Shown in pieces: positions 13,101-22,756 of a stretch of DNA of 64,000 nt. The DNA comes from Chamaea fasciata. Taxonomy: Eukaryota; Chordata; Aves; Passeriformes; Sylviidae. Under the pieces are notes generated by a model, which did no database searches, was not told the origin of the DNA, and worked only from the letters and a program-made list of their open reading frames with translations. The stretch is from the NCBI GenBank assembly GCA_029207755.1, contig JARCOQ010000005.1:51673563-51737562 (forward strand), written 5' to 3'. How positions within the stretch are numbered: the stretch's first letter is position 1; every line of letters begins with the position of its first letter. The position numbers and the translations under genes were made by a program.

Positions 13101-14649
13101 TGTCCTTGGATCTGGAAAGCAAAACACACAGCCACAGCTGGCACGTCCACACAGCGCAGGGCGGATATATTTAATTGTATTTAATCACTTCCCTTCCGTG
13201 CACTCGCTGGCAGAAAGAAAATTGGTGTCTCTGTGTCTTTGAAAAGCTGCACCTCAGTCCTTCAGCTCTGACTCTGCCAAAAGGCTTTAGCACAAAGGTT
13301 TTAGCCCAGGTTTTGGGTATGGACTGCAGTACTGGAAGGCAGATCTTTCCTGGGATGAGCTGGAGCCCTCCCTGGGCAAAAGGAGCAATCCCAGACACTG
13401 TGCAGGGAGGCACAGGAGCAGCCAAAGCAATAGTGGCTCCTCAGGAGTGTAAATCTTTACAGCTAAATAACAAAAGTGTTTCAATCACTGGTGTTACTTC
13501 CTTACAATCCTTAGGACATCTGAAGTTCTCCACTCCTTCATTTGTATACCTATTCATAGAGTGGACTCTCTTAAAAAGCATGAATTTAATGGGAAAAGTC
13601 AAAACACTTACCCCTGCTGAAACAGCTGTTCAGTCCTACAGTAAAGGGAAATTCAACAGCTTTTCTGTCATGCCACCTCTCCCTAATCCTGCTATCACCC
13701 AGGATATGTTATATCAGCAAAAACAACCCAGGTGCCATTCATGCTTTCCTTTCCTGTTCCCAGTGTGATCACTGCTCTGCCAAACTTCCTCATCTTTTAA
13801 TAAATGCCATACCAGTCTGGACAACTCTGTTAATCCCCATCCCTTCTAAACCTCCCAGTTTTTTATGATGGCTGTTATGGGCTGTGTCAGGACCTCTTTG
13901 ATATTCCATTTCTGGATTTAACAGTTTGTCGAAAGTCCTGAATCCAAATTTACACTCTCTTGTGAAATTCAAGTCCTGAAACATTTACAGTCTGAGCATT
14001 ATGCCCCATGTCCTCCTCCTGCCAAAGCCATCATGCAAGCCTGCTGTTCTACCTTCATGGCATTCTGTGACTTTTCTTTACCTCCAGAGATACAACAGAG
14101 CCCTCTGGGACCAAACTGAGCCTCTGTCTACTGAAGATCTGATGTCTCCTCACAGCAAAGTGTCAAATATCAAGCACCGAGGAGTAGTTACTGCCAATAG
14201 TCTATTTGATAATAGGTTTTACTGGCATCACAGAGTTTAAACCCCAAAGTATTAACTCTTTGGTCAACTAAGCTTTCCCATGACACATGAATATGCATTT
14301 AAAAAAAATCACTTCCTTTAGAACTACAGACTTAACAGGCAATCCCGAGCATTTATCGCTCCTGGTCTTGTCAGAGCCCACTGGGAAATCCCCCATCCTT
14401 TCATTCCTTACCGTGATCCAACTGGAGGGTCAATGAGATATGTTTCAAGACTTAAGGGAAGTTTGTGATCATGGAGACGGAAAAGTGGAAATCTGCCTAG
14501 TGAAGAAAAGGACTGCATTCCTTCTAAGTTTGGTTTTCATGATCATGCTACTCATGCAGAAACTGCCATTTTAGACAGCATCTGTACCTACCTCCACTTT
14601 CAAGAACCCAGTTGTAGAATTCCTGAGTTTTCTGCCAAGTTGAAGCCAT
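6299..14649 (-). CDS. ELOVL8: ELOVL8-like very-long-chain fatty acid elongase, seven coding exons, intact
   Basis: Joined exons 14649-14592, 13111-12924, 11796-11716, 10913-10857, 9706-9592, 8647-8520 and 6469-6299 (reading down the minus strand) give an uninterrupted 265-residue protein with GT-AG borders and matching phases. ELOVL enzymes are multi-pass ER membrane 3-ketoacyl-CoA synthases that condense malonyl-CoA with long-chain acyl-CoA, the first step of elongation. Family motifs seen: KVIELLDT (121-128), [10 protein letters not shown] (139-148, histidine box), [12 protein letters not shown] (174-185) and TILQMCQ (205-211). The N-terminus [19 protein letters not shown] and the [11 protein letters not shown] segment point to ELOVL8 rather than ELOVL4, the nearest alternative. 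The protein ends REKLT, a variant of the KxKxx ER-retrieval signal with R at -5. Length is normal for the family. Substrate preference cannot be read from sequence. Paralogue assignment is from memory of family sequences. Confidence 0.93.
6487..6491. repeat. Left target-site duplication of the solo LTR (AAGAG)
   Basis: AAGAG here is repeated exactly at 7246-7250 on the other side of the LTR. The repeat confirms integration at this point and gives the ancestral intron by removing one copy plus the LTR. Confidence 0.9.
6492..7245 (+). mobile_element. Solo LTR of an endogenous retrovirus (probably ERVL-type)
   Basis: The 754-bp element begins TGTCTTGGTTTG and ends CAAACCAAGACA, a perfect 12-bp inverted terminal repeat with TG...CA ends. 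It is flanked by a 5-bp direct duplication AAGAG (6487-6491 and 7246-7250), which suits class III/ERVL integration. A TATA-like AAATAAAA lies near 6810 and a polyadenylation signal AATAAA at 7094-7099, so the LTR reads on the plus strand, antisense to ELOVL8. There is no internal retroviral region, so this is a solo LTR left by recombination. It lies in ELOVL8 intron 6, 22 bases from exon 7. Confidence 0.9.
7246..7250. repeat. Right target-site duplication of the solo LTR (AAGAG)
   Basis: Matches 6487-6491. The sequence beyond it (7251 onward) is the original intron that once adjoined the exon 7 pyrimidine tract. Confidence 0.9.
8520..8647 (-). CDS. ELOVL8: ELOVL8 coding exon 6
   Basis: 128 bases encode residues 167-209, from [19 protein letters not shown] to [26 protein letters not shown] fits the NxxxHxxMYxYY motif, and YLWWKRYLT is strongly conserved in ELOVL4 and ELOVL8. 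The acceptor is TTCACTCCTCAG and the donor CAGATG|GTAACT. The exon ends inside the TxxQxxQ motif, which is completed by exon 7. Confidence 0.95.
8847..8980 (-). mobile_element. CR1 LINE 3' fragment in ELOVL8 intron 5
   Basis: The plus strand reads GGGCCAGAAGGGACCTTAAA then CTCCAACCCC, the reverse complement of the avian CR1 3' end, and continues about 130 bases. It is diverged and 5'-truncated. Its sense orientation is the same as the gene. Confidence 0.8.
9592..9706 (-). CDS. ELOVL8: ELOVL8 coding exon 5 with HVYHH histidine box
   Basis: 115 bases encode residues 129-166. The segment [10 protein letters not shown] contains the HxxHH box essential for catalysis in ELOVL enzymes. It is followed by [18 protein letters not shown], where NWW (in place of the TLWW usual in ELOVL4) fits ELOVL8. 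The acceptor is CTTCTTTCAG and the donor CAAG|GTATGC. One base carries over to make Ala167 with exon 6. Confidence 0.95.
10163..10192. repeat. (AC)15 microsatellite in ELOVL8 intron 4
   Basis: Fifteen perfect AC units lie between exons 5 and 4. The long uninterrupted array makes it a likely length-polymorphic marker. Confidence 0.97.
10857..10913 (-). CDS. ELOVL8: ELOVL8 coding exon 4 with KxxExxDT motif
   Basis: 57 bases, phase 0 at both ends, encode residues 110-128: [27 protein letters not shown] matches the conserved ELOVL KxxExxDT motif. The donor is ACG|GTAAGG. The acceptor is a tandem CAGCAG, so use of the upstream AG would add one Gln before Met110. Confidence 0.92.
11716..11796 (-). 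CDS. ELOVL8: ELOVL8 coding exon 3
   Basis: 81 bases, phase 0 at both ends, encode residues 83-109 ([20 protein letters not shown] through ELGMR). The YSYLCQxVDYS block is conserved in ELOVL4 and ELOVL8. The acceptor follows a TTTGTTTGTTTCAG tract. The donor is AGG|GTACAG; this choice rather than GAG|GGTACA is fixed by reading phase. Confidence 0.92.
12512..12605 (-). mobile_element. CR1 LINE 3' fragment in ELOVL8 intron 2
   Basis: GGTTGGAAGGGACCTTAAAG, CCAACCCCCTGCC and GGGCAGGGACACCTTCCACT are CR1 3'-end sequence in reverse orientation. Only about 95 bases remain. Confidence 0.85.
12924..13111 (-). CDS. ELOVL8: ELOVL8 coding exon 2
   Basis: 188 bases encode residues 20-82, from [15 protein letters not shown] to SSYMFYE. 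The exon carries the first two predicted membrane segments (around [14 protein letters not shown] and [16 protein letters not shown]) separated by a basic RQRQ loop, the usual ELOVL N-terminal layout. The acceptor is TTTTGCTTTCCAG and the donor GAG|GTGAGG. A CR1 fragment lies about 320 bases inside the following intron. Confidence 0.93.
14592..14649 (-). CDS. ELOVL8: ELOVL8 coding exon 1 (start codon)
   Basis: 58 bases encode residues 1-19 plus the first base of codon 20. The ATG has a purine at -3 and G at +4. The donor is GGAG|GTAGGT. An upstream acceptor (TTTCTTTCCAG) ends at 14658, so the exon itself probably runs 14657-14592 with 8 bases of leader. It is too short to appear as a long open frame and was found by looking for the conserved MASTW...EFYxWVLESG start upstream of exon 2. 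The shared base G joins exon 2 to restore the D of the DPRT motif. Confidence 0.88.
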
Positions 14650-15789
14650 CTCAAGTTCTGGAAAGAAATTAACTTGACTGAGTCTAGAATGAGGAGGCTC
14701 TTTAGACAAAGGCTCAGGACTACAGCTAATGAAAGGACAATAGTTAGCTTTCTAAAAATTTAACTTTTAGACCAGGATTAAAGTCTCCTTTAAAAAAGGA
14801 AGAAAGAGAACCCCCCTTGCAAGGATTAGCAACTTAACTTCCAGATTTGATTTACATAAAAATTTAGATAACTTATTATTTAATTTCCAGATTATGATAT
14901 TTCATGGAGGTTTCACCTCTAAAAAATGCCCTGAGCAGCTGCATGTGATCTGCCAGAGCCAGGAGGGAACTGCCAGTTCCGTTGGGAAATCAGTCACGTG
15001 GTATTTTTTCCTAAAGCAGTGAGGGCACACACCAGATGTCATAACTGCATCCCTCTGCAGGTATTATTGGATATTCCCAGCGCTGGAAGGCAGCTAGGGA
15101 TTCATTCAGCACTGCTGCAACTCCAGAGGTGTTAACAGAGCTCGTTATTTGGTTTTCTGAGGCCTCAGTTTATACATGAATTTTGTTTTATCTTGTACAG
15201 ATTCTGCAATACAGTATATAAAGTAGAATTATCATACATATTATGATGATCCTCCTCTTCTTTTCTTTCAGCAGTTTTCGAAGGCATTTGAAAGTTCTCC
15301 TAGAAAACACTTTTCTGCAGTTAGTTTCAATAGCCTGAGCTACCTGATCCAGTTCTCTCCATTAGCAAATACACAGGACCAGCTTCCTCCCAGTTCCATC
15401 TCCTGCTGGCATTGAGAAAATCACATTTTCTCTTTTGACTCCTCCTCACAGACTGACGCCCAACATCGTGTCGGTGGCAGACACCCCCAAATTTCTCTCC
15501 TGCAGTTAATCCTTGCAGTCAACCCCCTTTTTAGGGGTGTTCCTCTGACACAAAGCCCGAGACCCCTGGGAGGTGTCACACCCATTCTGACACAGAGCCA
15601 CACGCCGTTGTAATCCGGGTGGCCTCTGCCAGCACCCAGATTAGTCGGTGATTATCAGCTGGCTCAGAGTCAATACCGCAGGGATTCCACACGGTTACAT
15701 GCCCCCAAACAATCCACAAGCATTCTAGCTCACTCTACTTCCCCTCCTTCCCCCCCAGACCGCCGGGAAAAGCCAGGAAGGAGGAGCAG

Positions 15790-16090
15790 ACTCACCGCAG
15801 CTGGCTCCGAGCATCCCTTTCTCCAGGAGTGTCCCCAGCCGGGCGCGGCGCAGGTAGAGCCGCAGGACAAGGAGCTGCAGGCTGCGCTCAGCTTTCCTCT
15901 CCGCAAGGGAGGTGAGTACATCACCTGCTAGGTCTTCCACAGCCGTGGTGGGTCTTCATGCCTTCTTCTTCAGTCTCTCTCTCAGCGGCGCCCACCCAAA
16001 CCCCGCCGCCAGCCGCAGGCACCGTAGGGCTGTCGCGCAACTTTGCCCGAGTTAGAGGTTACATCACATAGTCCTGCCCCGCCCTCTCCT
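15790..16090 (-). promoter_or_regulatory. CpG-enriched putative ELOVL8 promoter with GC box
   Basis: This block has many CpG dinucleotides in an otherwise CpG-poor, AT-rich window. On the gene strand it contains an Sp1-type GC box, GGGCGGGGC (plus-strand 16076-16084). It lies directly upstream of and over the inferred leader exon, which suits a TATA-less CpG promoter. The assignment rests on composition and position only. Confidence 0.5.
15796..16070 (-). other. ELOVL8: Probable 5' untranslated leader exon of ELOVL8
   Basis: A strong splice donor, CTGCG|GTGAGT, lies at 15796/15795 on the gene strand at the edge of a GC-rich, CpG-containing block. The next acceptor downstream is CTTTCCAG|AACTTGAG directly before the ELOVL8 ATG, so the two are natural partners across a 1.14-kb intron. 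The upstream limit is a guess, because no TATA box or initiator can be fixed. The exon holds several ATGs: one at 15959 (short frame ending at 15921), one at 15921 (overlapping frame) and one at 15814 in frame with the elongase. Confidence 0.6.
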
Positions 16091-16426
16091 GCCTCTCCCC
16101 ACACGGTTTATCAGATCAGGGGACTGGAAAGAAGCGGAAAATGAATGCCGAAGAGGTCTGGGATTCCACAGGAGTGAACCACTGACCTTTAGTGCCACGT
16201 TCGGGAGCCCGGCCAAGTGGGAAGCGGGCCAGCATTTCTTCTGCAGGTTTCTTCAGGACATGCCACGACAGCCTTGCAGATAGTGAAAGACGAGGGATCG
16301 CGGCTGGAAACCAGCCTGTTTGGAGCACTCCTTCAGACCAGCACGAGGGGCTGTCAGCAAGCCTTTTGTGTGCTCAAAATAGGCCCAGAGCACCAAATGA
16401 GGGGGCAGAGAACAGTGGGGACAGTC

Positions 16427-16460
16427 GCTAGCTCGCTAGCTCGCTCACTCACTCACTCAC
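16427..16460. repeat. Tetranucleotide repeat upstream of the ELOVL8 promoter
   Basis: GCTA/GCTC units pass into (ACTC)n over about 34 bases. It lies about 350 bases upstream of the GC box. Confidence 0.9.
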
Positions 16461-17170
16461 AGAACACAGGGAAAACTTAGCTAGAGTCAACCCCTCATAT
16501 CCGGCCTGTGTCCCTGGGGGAGTCACATTTACCGTTTTTAATGAGACAGGAAAATATTTGGAGGGGTGTGACAGTGATACCAAGTGATCTCCAGCTACAG
16601 CATCAAGGGAAAATGCAGAGATCTGCAGTGATTCAGTCCCATGTGGGGGTACCAATGCAGAACCAGGACCCTGGACCCCCAGCCTCCAAGAAACAGCTCC
16701 CAGCCAAATGATGAGGTTCAACTTGGTCACCTGGGGTCACCTGGGGTGTGGATACGTCCTCTTCCCCATGGGCACAGATGATTAGCAAACTTATTAGCAA
16801 ATAAAACACAGGGTAGCACCATTTCTTGTATCATTGCATTGTGTCTGTCACCAGATCCATGACAAACTTTTCTGAAGGGCAAAGCACCAAAGATCAGCTT
16901 TTCAAAGCAGCTTTAGGAATTAGGCATATCATGTGCTGGGAGTTTCTCATTGGAACACATCACGTGCTAATGCTGCTGGACAGCCACTGTGTTTCTGTGA
17001 TTTATGGAAACCATGAGAGAATTTAAATGTATATTTTTGGGACAGGTGATTTAGGATGAAGGTTTTGAATTTAGGGTTTCAGGGGCTTAGAAGGGAAATT
17101 TAGTTTAGAAGAGGGTTTGACCGAGCTTTGGTGTCATATGGGGTTTTTTGCTGACCCAGGGTCAGGGAGA

Positions 17171-17224
17171 CAATTATAGTGAACTTTACAATTACAGTGA
17201 GCTTTACAATCATAGTGATCTTTA
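17171..17224. repeat. Three tandem 18-bp repeats
   Basis: Three consecutive 18-base units follow the pattern CAATxAxAGTGAxCTTTA with one to three differences between copies. Confidence 0.9.
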
Positions 17225-18377
17225 GACACTTTTTTAAAATTTTTTTTTTAAGAGCTTCCTCTAAAGACCTTTCCTTGAAGTCTTCTAATTGCTCGTGAAC
17301 CAGCAGGTTTAATTTCTATATTTTTAGTGCCCCAGTCCTAAAAAAGGTTCAATCAAATCATTCATCAATTCTCTCTGTGTGAATCCCTGGAAATGATAAA
17401 TCAGACCAGTCCTTTCTATCTGTCACTTGTAGATGGGACTATATTTTATTATCTCTATCTGGTAAATTAAGTAATGTTTGTTGAGCTATTTATATTGATG
17501 TATAAGGCTCAGAATTACAGACACAAAACTTTTCCATCAAATGTTTTTCACCCTGGTGAAAAAAAAATCACCTGCAGTGAATTTCCACAAATTTCATTTG
17601 GGGCAAACTATTTCCTTGTTCACATAAACTGGATTTTAATTTATTTTTTTAATATTATGAAACATATTTTATTTTTCAAAACATTCCCTGTTCCTGAAGT
17701 ATTCTCAGTGGTGCTGTTGCAGATGTTCACTGGCATGTCTGGCAGATGGAGAGATGTCATCGGTGATGTGGTACTTTTACACTCCAGGAATGGGTGTACT
17801 TTGATGAATGTCAGTACAACTGTGAGGGGAGCTCTGTAGGGACCCCACACAAAAGCCTCAGGGCTTTCACTTTCAGCAAGAACTCGGTAGAAAAATAACC
17901 CCCAACATTGCTCCTTCACTGAAATAGTATTAGGGCAGCTCCGAATGCCAAAATGAATTGGTTTTTCATTCAGTGACTCGGCAAGAAAAAAGGGATATGA
18001 ATAACAGGCACAGTAATAAGGAACTCAGTTATGTAGAGTGTGTGACAGCTCAGACAACTCCATCAGAGATTAAAAAATATTTTAACTAATGAAAAACCTG
18101 GCTATCTCCAACACAGTTTAGAGGTGATTGCCACAATATCAGTATCAATAGCAAATACCAGCAGTAAAACAATTCTGAGGGGTTCTAGACTGTGCAGCTT
18201 TTGCTCTCTGGTCCTATGATTGCTGTTGCTTCCAACCAGAGCTGTACTAAAAGCACAAATTACCAAAGGAGACCTGTTTTAATGCTTGAGAGAGAGAAGA
18301 AGCAGGGGGCCACTCTCATCTGGATACAGAGGCTATGTCATGGTGCTGCCCTGAGCACCACAGCAGAGACTTGACAG

Positions 18378-18690
18378 ATCACAGAATCACAGAATGGTTT
18401 GGGTTGGGAGGAGCCTTAAAGATCATCCAGTTCCAACCCCCCTGCCATGGGCAGGGACACCTTTCACCATTCCAGGTTGCTCAGGGCCTCACCATTCTCA
18501 CAAGAAACAATTTCTTCCCAGGATCCAATCTAACCCTCCTCTCTGTCAGTGTGAAGCCATTTCCCCTGGTCCTGTCACTCCAGGCCCTTGTCAAGAGTCT
18601 CTCTCCATCTTTCCTGTGGGCTCCCTTCAGGTCCTGGAAGGCCACAATGAGGTCACCCCAAAGCCTGCTCTTCCCCAGGGAGAAGAACAA
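18378..18690 (-). mobile_element. CR1 LINE 3' fragment
   Basis: It starts with the reverse-complemented tail ATCACAGAATCACAGAATGG and runs through GAAGCCATTTCCCCTGGTCC to AGGTCACCCCAAAGCC, typical CR1 3' sequence read on the minus strand. It abuts a short plus-strand CR1 tail on its right side. Confidence 0.88.
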
Positions 18691-18737
18691 GTTGATCTTT
18701 AAGGTCCCTTCCAACCCATTCTGTGATTCTCTGATCC
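18691..18737 (+). mobile_element. CR1 tail in opposite orientation, abutting the previous copy
   Basis: GATCTTTAAGGTCCCTTCC followed by AACCCATTCTGTGATTCTCT is the extreme CR1 3' end in plus orientation. With the copy to its left it makes a unit bounded by inverted CR1 tails. Confidence 0.8.
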
Positions 18738-21704
18738 CTTCTGGAGCAGAACACACCTTCAAGTAATATCACCAACCTGCTCAAATCAACAAAACACCAA
18801 ATAATAGCAGCAGGAAAAAGCTGGGTCAAAGAATATCAAACCACTTAAGGCACCACAGCCTTAAGGCTACCAGCACACAAAGATTTGATGTGGCCAGATA
18901 CCTTCTCAAATTTGCACACACCTGGCCCTTGGAACTCCTGAATGGCACCAAATTCACTTCCTATGCAATTCAAGTGGACCAAACTGCTCAAGTGTTTGAT
19001 GCATGCAGATATTCAGATGCTGTGCTTTATATGCAGATAATAAAAATTACTGGTAACTTATGTATGGAACTGGCTTCAGTGAGAGGTAAATACCAGAGCT
19101 GAGGATGCCACAGAACTGGAACGAAGATGACAAACCCACAAATCTCTTACTCAGCTCATATCTACATCTTCACTCTTGTTACACAAGCTGCTAATAGGAT
19201 AACCCATTTATGAGTCAGGAGAAGTTCAAATACTGTCAACACTTCCAGCAGATGATGCACTACCTTGCTCCTTGGCAAGAGTGTGCTCCAGAGCAAGCTC
19301 TGAAATGGTATGTTTGTGAATGTATTACCAAGGGAGGTTCATGTCATCTCCCCTTAGAAATTCACGCTTTTTAACAACCACCTCAGCTCTCAATTGCTTG
19401 CAACAGAAATAAATGACAGCTGGTTTTATGAGTACTCTCTCAACAATGGGGAGCACAATAATAGATGTTTTTACAGCAATAGAATTTCCCACAGAATAAT
19501 AATTGAATGGCTGAGTTAGTTTTGCTAATATGCAATTACCAGCTTATATATGTTTCTGGGGAAATATAGTGGTTTCAGGTGACAATCATCCATCACTAAA
19601 ACACTGTGAAGACCTCACCCAGCTTTTCAGCACATTTGGGTCTAGTCCACAAAGCTCTTGTGCATGGAAAAATCCAAACACACATCTATTTAGAGCAAAA
19701 AGAAGCCCTTAAGGGGCACAGTGAAGCAGTTGAAGATGCTTCTGGCACAGGGATTCTGTTTCTTGATTGCCTCGCTTATGCACCATGCAAGCAATTGCAC
19801 AGACCTTGAAAGGTTTAGAAGAAATTACAGGAAGGGATTTTTGGCAGAGGTACTGAGCAGCCTGTCTCTGTGCATAGGACTGGGAGATTGCATCAACTCT
19901 CGTGTAAATTATAGTCTTAAACCTCGGTATTTTAATTTTACCAGCATAGATTTTTCAGTTTAATTAATCCGTGGGGGTCTCAGAAAAGTCATTCAGCCTC
20001 TACATGCCTCAGTTCCCAGGGCTGTAAAGGAGAAGGAAACCTTCACTCCCACAGGAGTGTGGTGAAGGTGACCTGCAGTGAGTGGAGAGCCAAATCTGCC
20101 ATGTTCCACCCATCACGGTGCCAACTAGGGTACTTCTGCTCTGGGGCTGCTGTCTTTGTGACTTTGGGCCAGTAATTTCAGATGTGAATCATCAAACAAA
20201 AGCCCTAAATTTAGGTGTCTACACCTAATGGACTTCTTCAAGGCTAAAGGGAGTTCTAAGGGCTGATCCAGTTGTCCACACAGAGGAATGTGCTGACATT
20301 CAGGTTGCCCCAAGGTATCTCACCTGAGCTCCCACTGTTCTGGTAGGCAAAGGATTCCTGCAAGTTCTGTGAGATCCATGCGGATATCAGAGCCATCTTA
20401 AGGCATCTCCAGTGGCACTGGACACCTACCTATGTAGGTAGGCATCTGAATTGAGTTCTCTTTGCTTCTAGACCCACCTTTTATCAGCCTTGCCCACTTA
20501 CTTGACCAGTTCTTTGAAATAAGAACCTTCTCTCATGATGTGATTTTGTGACCAGTCTTGGGGGTGGGAGCCTGAGACAGCCCTGTCTCCAAAAATGCAT
20601 TCCCAAGTAACTCCTAGGCCTAGAGAACTCAGAAACCTTTGACTTTCATGTCAAATCTGCTATCTTTTTAGCATGTCTTGAATCAGTGTTATTTCAAAGT
20701 TGTGACTGGCAAGGAGAAGGGACTTAATGCTGATCCCAAACATCATCCAAAAACCTCCCAGAAATGAGCTTAAAATTATGAATTGATCAATTGGGTAATA
20801 ACGACCTCTTACAAAAAAACCCCAAACAAACAAACAAACCAGAAACCAAACCTTAGGCATCATGGTAGCAACAAGGTTTTTATGCCAAGATCTTGGAGTG
20901 AGTGAGAAAAGGAGTGAGAAGCCAAAAGAAAGAGAAGGTGCTTTCATTTAGGCATCCAAGGGATGCCAGGAATATTGTCCTAGTCCTAGACCTCTACAAA
21001 GAATACAGAATGAACTTGATTGTCCAAGGGCTCCAATAGAGAGGATCTCCAAACTCAGACCTCATGGCATTTCCAATATGCTGGAGCCACGGGTAGAGCA
21101 CAGATTTAATTCCTGCTATAATTAGTGCAGTGCCCATGTAATGAGAGTACAGTGCTGATGACTGCTGTCTCTAGTTTTCCTATCTAAAATCAAGGGAATA
21201 CAGAATCTCCAGATACCTGTCTCTTGGTGATACTTAAATGTTCAGTGCTTCTGAGAACTTTCCTCTTCCATTTCACTCCCACACAAACCCACCAACAGCA
21301 CTGAGCTGAGAAATTAATTCTGACCAGCTGCTCCTGTTGAAGGGAGAGTACATAACAGAACTTGCCACTGAACATCCACTGCCATTGGAGAAGGGATTGT
21401 TTTTCCTTTTTTTTTTTTTTTGTCCCTCTAGTTTCTGATATTTCTCCACTCTGTACACTCAGCTGATCAAACATGCCAGTTATACCAGATGCTACTTAAA
21501 AAGCTGAAGAGAGACATTAAATGGTGCACAAATGTTGTGCAGGCCACTTGCAAATGTCTGGGGTTCACGCTATAGGAAAGAGGATGCTCTTGTAATTGAA
21601 ATGCTGCTGTTGAAAGAAAATAATGTGCATTTTTTAAATCAGATGCTCTGAATTACCACACGAACATCTGTCAGCTTCATGGGGATTCTGGAAGTCTAAG
21701 ACAA

Positions 21705-21739
<35 letters not shown>

Positions 21740-22668
21740 GTTTGTTTGTTTGTTTGTTTTTTTGCCTGGCCAATTCCCATATCATTCTCCCTCTGCAAAG
21801 ATGTGCCCACCAAATTAAACTTCCCTGGATTCCTCTGTGATGGTACCGTGCTTTCATCCCCTTTCTGTTCCTGCCCTACACCTGGAGAAAACCCCCCACA
21901 GAAATTAATATAGCTCCTTTCATCATCAAACCTTTCACCCTAATTATGCCTGAAAATCACTGACATGTGGTGGTCAACCAGACCCTGATGTGTTCCCAAC
22001 CCTTTCCACTTCACCTTTTATTCCCATTTTGCCTGCTCCTGCCATTCTCCTGCCCATGCCTGCAAAGCACTGGATCGTGTCTCACATGCAGATTGCAGGC
22101 TCTGCAGACTCTGATTCCCTGTGCAGTAACTACCAAAGTATTTATGGCAGCAATAAAAACTGAGGATGCAAAATCCTCTTTCCTCCTCTAATGATCTGGT
22201 ACATCTGCTCCCAGTGATCTGGAAGCCAAATAGAGCAGATATTTATAGGAGCCAGAAAATGAGCAGTTCAACTTTCCAACTTCCAATGGTGGATTTTGGA
22301 GCCAATAGGCAGCACAGAGTGTTCTGATCTCTGTCCTCTAAAGCAATTACTGTGTGGAGAACAGCAGACACCTTCCTGAAATTGCCTTATATTTACAATA
22401 GCAAAAAAGACTCAGTTTTGTCCTGGTCCATCCTGAATCTCTATCTATGTGTGAAATAGAAGATTTAGCCTTCAGTTAGAGCAGCTCATGACAAAAGACA
22501 GTGACATGAAATCCTTACTGAGGCAACAAACTCCTCCATGCAGAAAAAAAAAGGCAACATCCCTACTGGGCAGGACTTGGCTGGATTTTAGGTATTGCTC
22601 TCAAAGTGATGAACACTCTGTTCATGTCCTCAAGGCCAGGTTTTGCTCAGGGGATCTCAGCAACCTGG
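18738..22668. other. Intergenic or intronic DNA: no gene recognised
   Basis: Unique-looking AT-rich sequence with poly-T tracts near 21407-21421 and 21708. Open frames up to 95 codons lack known domains and splice context. Confidence 0.5.
21708..21770. repeat. T31 tract followed by (TTTG)n
   Basis: Thirty-one consecutive T are followed by GG and a run of TTTG units. It could be a reversed poly-A tail, but I see no recognisable retroposed body beside it. Confidence 0.9.
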
Positions 22669-22756
22669 TCTAGTGGAAGGTGTCCCTGCCCAAGGCAAGG
22701 GATGGGAACTGGATGATCTTTAAGGTCCCTTCCAACCCAAATCATTTTGGGATTCT
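22669..22756 (+). mobile_element. CR1 LINE 3' fragment
   Basis: CTAGTGGAAGGTGTCCCTGC through GATCTTTAAGGTCCCTTCCA and ATCATTTTGGGATTCT is a CR1 3' end in plus orientation, severely 5'-truncated. Confidence 0.85.

Larger units (their letters stand above)
16091..18377. other. Upstream flank of ELOVL8: no gene recognised
   Basis: GC content drops away from the promoter block into AT-rich DNA. Apart from the two small tandem repeats listed separately and a doubled GGTCACCTGG at 16726-16745, I see no coding exon, RNA gene or mobile element. Confidence 0.55.

Noticed and set aside
15725..15940. 71-codon minus-strand frame over the GC-rich block, which could look like a gene
   Set aside because: It begins at GTG with an in-frame stop just upstream. 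It also runs through a strong GTGAGT donor at 15795. It is better read as part of a leader exon.
21708..21770. Processed pseudogene suggested by a long poly-T (reverse poly-A)
   Set aside because: No gene-like body or target duplication could be seen next to the tract.
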